NCBI GenBank assembly: GCA_016293155.1
Contig: JAEDEU010000068.1
Location: 1 to 7,614 of the forward strand
Direction of reading: 5' to 3'
DNA length: 7,614 bases
Origin: Clostridiaceae bacterium
GTDB lineage: Bacteria; Bacillota; Clostridia; Oscillospirales; Butyricicoccaceae
Below are positions 5,342-7,614 of this stretch, piece after piece (positions within the stretch are counted from its first letter, which is position 1; every line of letters begins with the position of its first letter). Under the pieces are notes generated by a model. It was not told the DNA's origin. It saw only the letters and a program-made list of their open reading frames with translations, and searched no databases. The position numbers and the translations under genes are program-made.

Positions 5342-7614
5342 ATGAAACAGAATTTAAAGAAGCTCCTTGTAATGCTACTTGCGCTGGCAATTACAGTGGG
5401 CTCGTTCCCGACTGCTGCCCTGGCTGCTCCGGCTCAGGACGAGACTTCGGTGGCAACGGAAGAGAACGCTGCAACTCCGTCTGCTGAGCAGGAAGAAGCA
5501 GCAGAGGATGAAGCTCAGCCGGCAGAGGAAACTCAGCTGGAGGAAACCGCCGAGCCGGAAACGGTCGCTGAGCCTGTAGCTCAGACTGAGACCGAGGGCG
5601 AGGCCGAGGTCGGCAGTGAAATGACCAAGGCGGAAGCTCAGGCATTGAACAATGATCTGAAGGAAAAGGTTACCGCTGAGGTGTACAAGGGCAACAACGT
5701 TGTTGATGTCTCTGAGTACAATGCACCGGTCAAAAACGCTGAAAATGCGGCAGAAGAGGTCACCGAAGAGAATAGTGCGGTAACCGAGGCAAGCGTCGGC
5801 GTTGACGAAGACGGTAATGCAAATGTAATTGTTGCCGATGTCGATCCGGTCATGGAGATGGCAATCGCAGAGGCAAATACGACTGCATACACCGAGGAAG
5901 AGCAGAATCAGATTAAGGCAGCTTATGACGATTATTTTGCTTCCATCACCGGCGACAATGCGCAGTACTTCGGTGTTCTGACTCCTTACTTCACCGCGAA
6001 GGAGACAAACGGCTATCCGATCAATGCGCTGCTGTCCGTTGCAAGTATCTCGCTTCACGATGACGGCTACTACTACGATGACAAGAAGGATAAACAGCAG
6101 TCTGCGCAGGATATCGTAGCGGTCATTTCAGCGTTTACTACGGCGAATCAGTTTGGAGTAAACTACTATGGTTCTCAGCTGATTGAAGCCAAAAATGAGG
6201 CGAAGTCTGTCCTCAACGACAGCATGACGGTTCCGCAGAAGCTGCTGGCGCTGAATGACTGGCTGGCACAGAAGGCAAGCTTCGACATGGCGTACATCAT
6301 GAATTCGGGCAAGGAAAAAGGCGAAGAAACCCTCGTTGCCAAGGATCCGCAGGAGCATCCGAAGAGACAGGAGATTATTGCTGCACTGAAGAGCCAGCTG
6401 AAGGAACAGTTCTTGGCGCAGGGCATGGATGACGCAACCGCAGAGGCATATGCAGGACAGTATGCAGAGCAGATGGCGGACGGCGTGATCGGCGCATGGG
6501 AAGGCAACCAGTTTGGTATCCTGACCGAAGCACACGAGAACAAAGGTGTCTGCATGGGCTATGCGTATGCGTATGCATATCTGGTTCAGTGGATGTTCCC
6601 GGATATCTACATGGAGAACGGTCAGTTCAAGGACTACAAGGAACTGAACTATGAAGCAAAGCAGGTAGAGGCCAAGGACGAGGAAGGCAATCCGGTCGTT
6701 GACGAAGACGGCAATCCGGTTATGACGACCGAGTACACCTGGAACGAAAACACCCCGGCAATGGTTGACTTTGTCCGCATCGACTTCGATACCGAGGTCC
6801 GTATGCTCGGTGAGCAGAGCAATTTTGGCGATGTTCATTACTGGAATGCCGCCAAGGTTGACGGCAAGTGGTACTACATCGACCCGTGCTACACCGATAT
6901 CTATGTCGAGTGCATGAGCCGTGACCGCGTTGAGACCAACGGCAACATGAACCATATGTACTTCATGTTCAGTGATACCAACTGCCGCCAGTTATACGAT
7001 GGTTACTATAAGAACATCAACACGCTGTATGAGAATATCGCAACTGATACGACCTATGAGGACGCATGGTTTGCATTTGCAAAGAGCCCGGTATTTGACG
7101 ATGAAAACAAATGGTACTACTTCTACGATTCCACTGATTTGATCGAGATGAAGACCAATTACAGCGATACGACGAACAAGGAGACTGAGTATAAGCTGGT
7201 CTATCATGACGGCTCTCAGGAAGATTCCAGTGCCGATTTCGTAACGCTGGTTGACTTCAACAACGGTCAGATTCTTCAGAACGGCAAGATGGTTGACAGC
7301 GACCTGCTCAAGGAGCTGTGGGAGAAGCATCAGGCGTATACCGAAAAATATCCGTCGATCATCACCTCCTGCGCACCGGAAGACGGAAAACTGTACTTTA
7401 ATATTGCAAACTGCATCATGTCCTATGATCTGAGCAGCGGCGAGCTGGTTAAGTTCAAGGAGTATAATAAGGTCAGTGCGTCCCGTGATGATACGGTCGT
7501 ATTTGGCGGCATGGCATTCTCCGTTGTCGAGGACGGCACGGAAGGAGCACTTACCGTTGCAAACAATCCGATTGCAAGCATGACGATCAAGGACGGCAAG
7601 ATGTATGTGGATGT
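5342..7614 (+). CDS. Secreted transglutaminase-like domain protein (C-terminus outside window)
   Basis: The frame is open from ATG 5342 to the window end (757 codons). AAGAAGG (5328-5334) lies 7 nt before the start. Residues 1-29 form a signal peptide (basic start, hydrophobic core, AALA-A cleavage site). Residues 30-92 are an acidic Glu/Ala/Pro/Thr linker, typical of wall-spanning or surface proteins. The transglutaminase/protease-like core shows Cys404 in KGVCMGYAYAYAY, His499 in DVHYWNAAKVDGKWYYID and Asp514, which together give the expected Cys-His-Asp triad. The span from Cys to His (95 residues) is long and holds a GNPVVDEDGNPV segment (449-460). Residues from about 590 onward alternate aromatic and polar residues (GKLYFN, SYDLSSGE), suggesting a beta-rich, perhaps propeller-like, region. 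The enzyme could cut or cross-link extracellular protein or peptidoglycan peptides; the substrate is unknown. No clear promoter was seen in 5283-5341. Whether it is anchored depends on the missing C-terminus. Confidence 0.85.
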   Translation, partial: MKQNLKKLLVMLLALAITVGSFPTAALAAPAQDETSVATEENAATPSAEQEEAAEDEAQPAEETQLEETAEPETVAEPVAQTETEGEAEVGSEMTKAEAQALNNDLKEKVTAEVYKGNNVVDVSEYNAPVKNAENAAEEVTEENSAVTEASVGVDEDGNANVIVADVDPVMEMAIAEANTTAYTEEEQNQIKAAYDDYFASITGDNAQYFGVLTPYFTAKETNGYPINALLSVASISLHDDGYYYDDKKDKQQSAQDIVAVISAFTTANQFGVNYYGSQLIEAKNEAKSVLNDSMTVPQKLLALNDWLAQKASFDMAYIMNSGKEKGEETLVAKDPQEHPKRQEIIAALKSQLKEQFLAQGMDDATAEAYAGQYAEQMADGVIGAWEGNQFGILTEAHENKGVCMGYAYAYAYLVQWMFPDIYMENGQFKDYKELNYEAKQVEAKDEEGNPVVDEDGNPVMTTEYTWNENTPAMVDFVRIDFDTEVRMLGEQSNFGDVHYWNAAKVDGKWYYIDPCYTDIYVECMSRDRVETNGNMNHMYFMFSDTNCRQLYDGYYKNINTLYENIATDTTYEDAWFAFAKSPVFDDENKWYYFYDSTDLIEMKTNYSDTTNKETEYKLVYHDGSQEDSSADFVTLVDFNNGQILQNGKMVDSDLLKELWEKHQAYTEKYPSIITSCAPEDGKLYFNIANCIMSYDLSSGELVKFKEYNKVSASRDDTVVFGGMAFSVVEDGTEGALTVANNPIASMTIKDGKMYVD

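Noticed and set aside
5375..6058. A minus-strand open frame rich in Leu, Arg, Ser and Cys opposite the signal peptide and acidic linker
   Set aside because: It is the complement of Glu/Ala/Thr-rich codons in the secreted protein and has no independent support.
6560..6580. Short TATGCG tandem repeat after the catalytic Cys codon
   Set aside because: It encodes YAYAYAY on the helix that follows the Cys in transglutaminase-like folds. It is a simple codon repetition inside a normal coding frame.

Overview
The window reads as chromosomal DNA of an endospore-forming, low-to-moderate GC Firmicute of class Clostridia. The evidence is a clear spo0A, a spoIVB just upstream of it, Spo0A-type boxes, AAGGAG-type ribosome binding sites and TTGACA/TATAAT promoters. 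The codon style (many CCG, CTG, GCG, GAG) would suit an Oscillospirales-like gut anaerobe, but that placement is inference. All genes lie on the + strand.

Region 1 (1-1456): the last 20 codons of an unidentified gene and a strong terminator are followed by an AT-rich control region and spoIVB. SpoIVB is the serine peptidase that signals from the forespore to activate pro-sigma-K in the mother cell. Region 2 (1482-2042): kptA, an RNA 2'-phosphotransferase, sits between spoIVB and spo0A, which are directly adjacent in Bacillus subtilis. Region 3 (2043-3090): a 220-bp control region carries three exact Spo0A boxes, a sigma-H-like promoter candidate and a repeated 10-mer. It precedes spo0A, the master regulator of sporulation entry, which ends in a strong terminator.

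Region 4 (3091-5282): a gene-free stretch of about 310 bp holds a near-consensus sigma-A promoter and a leader with three successive inverted repeats. It leads into a monocistronic, divergent ANL-superfamily (AMP-binding) ligase, followed by a GC-rich hairpin. Region 5 (5283-7614): a secreted, acidic-linker transglutaminase-like protein begins here and is still open at the window end.

The sporulation genes form a functional group: Spo0A starts the programme and SpoIVB acts late in it. Tandem Spo0A-type boxes with the same 10-bp start-to-start spacing occur before both genes. The ligase and the transglutaminase-like protein each look like independent units and have no evident link to sporulation. 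No RNA genes, mobile elements or CRISPR arrays were seen. I did not find a wholly new system. The most novel points are the kptA insertion in the spoIVB-spo0A pair, the repeated 10-mer before spo0A, and the three-hairpin leader before a ligase of unknown substrate.
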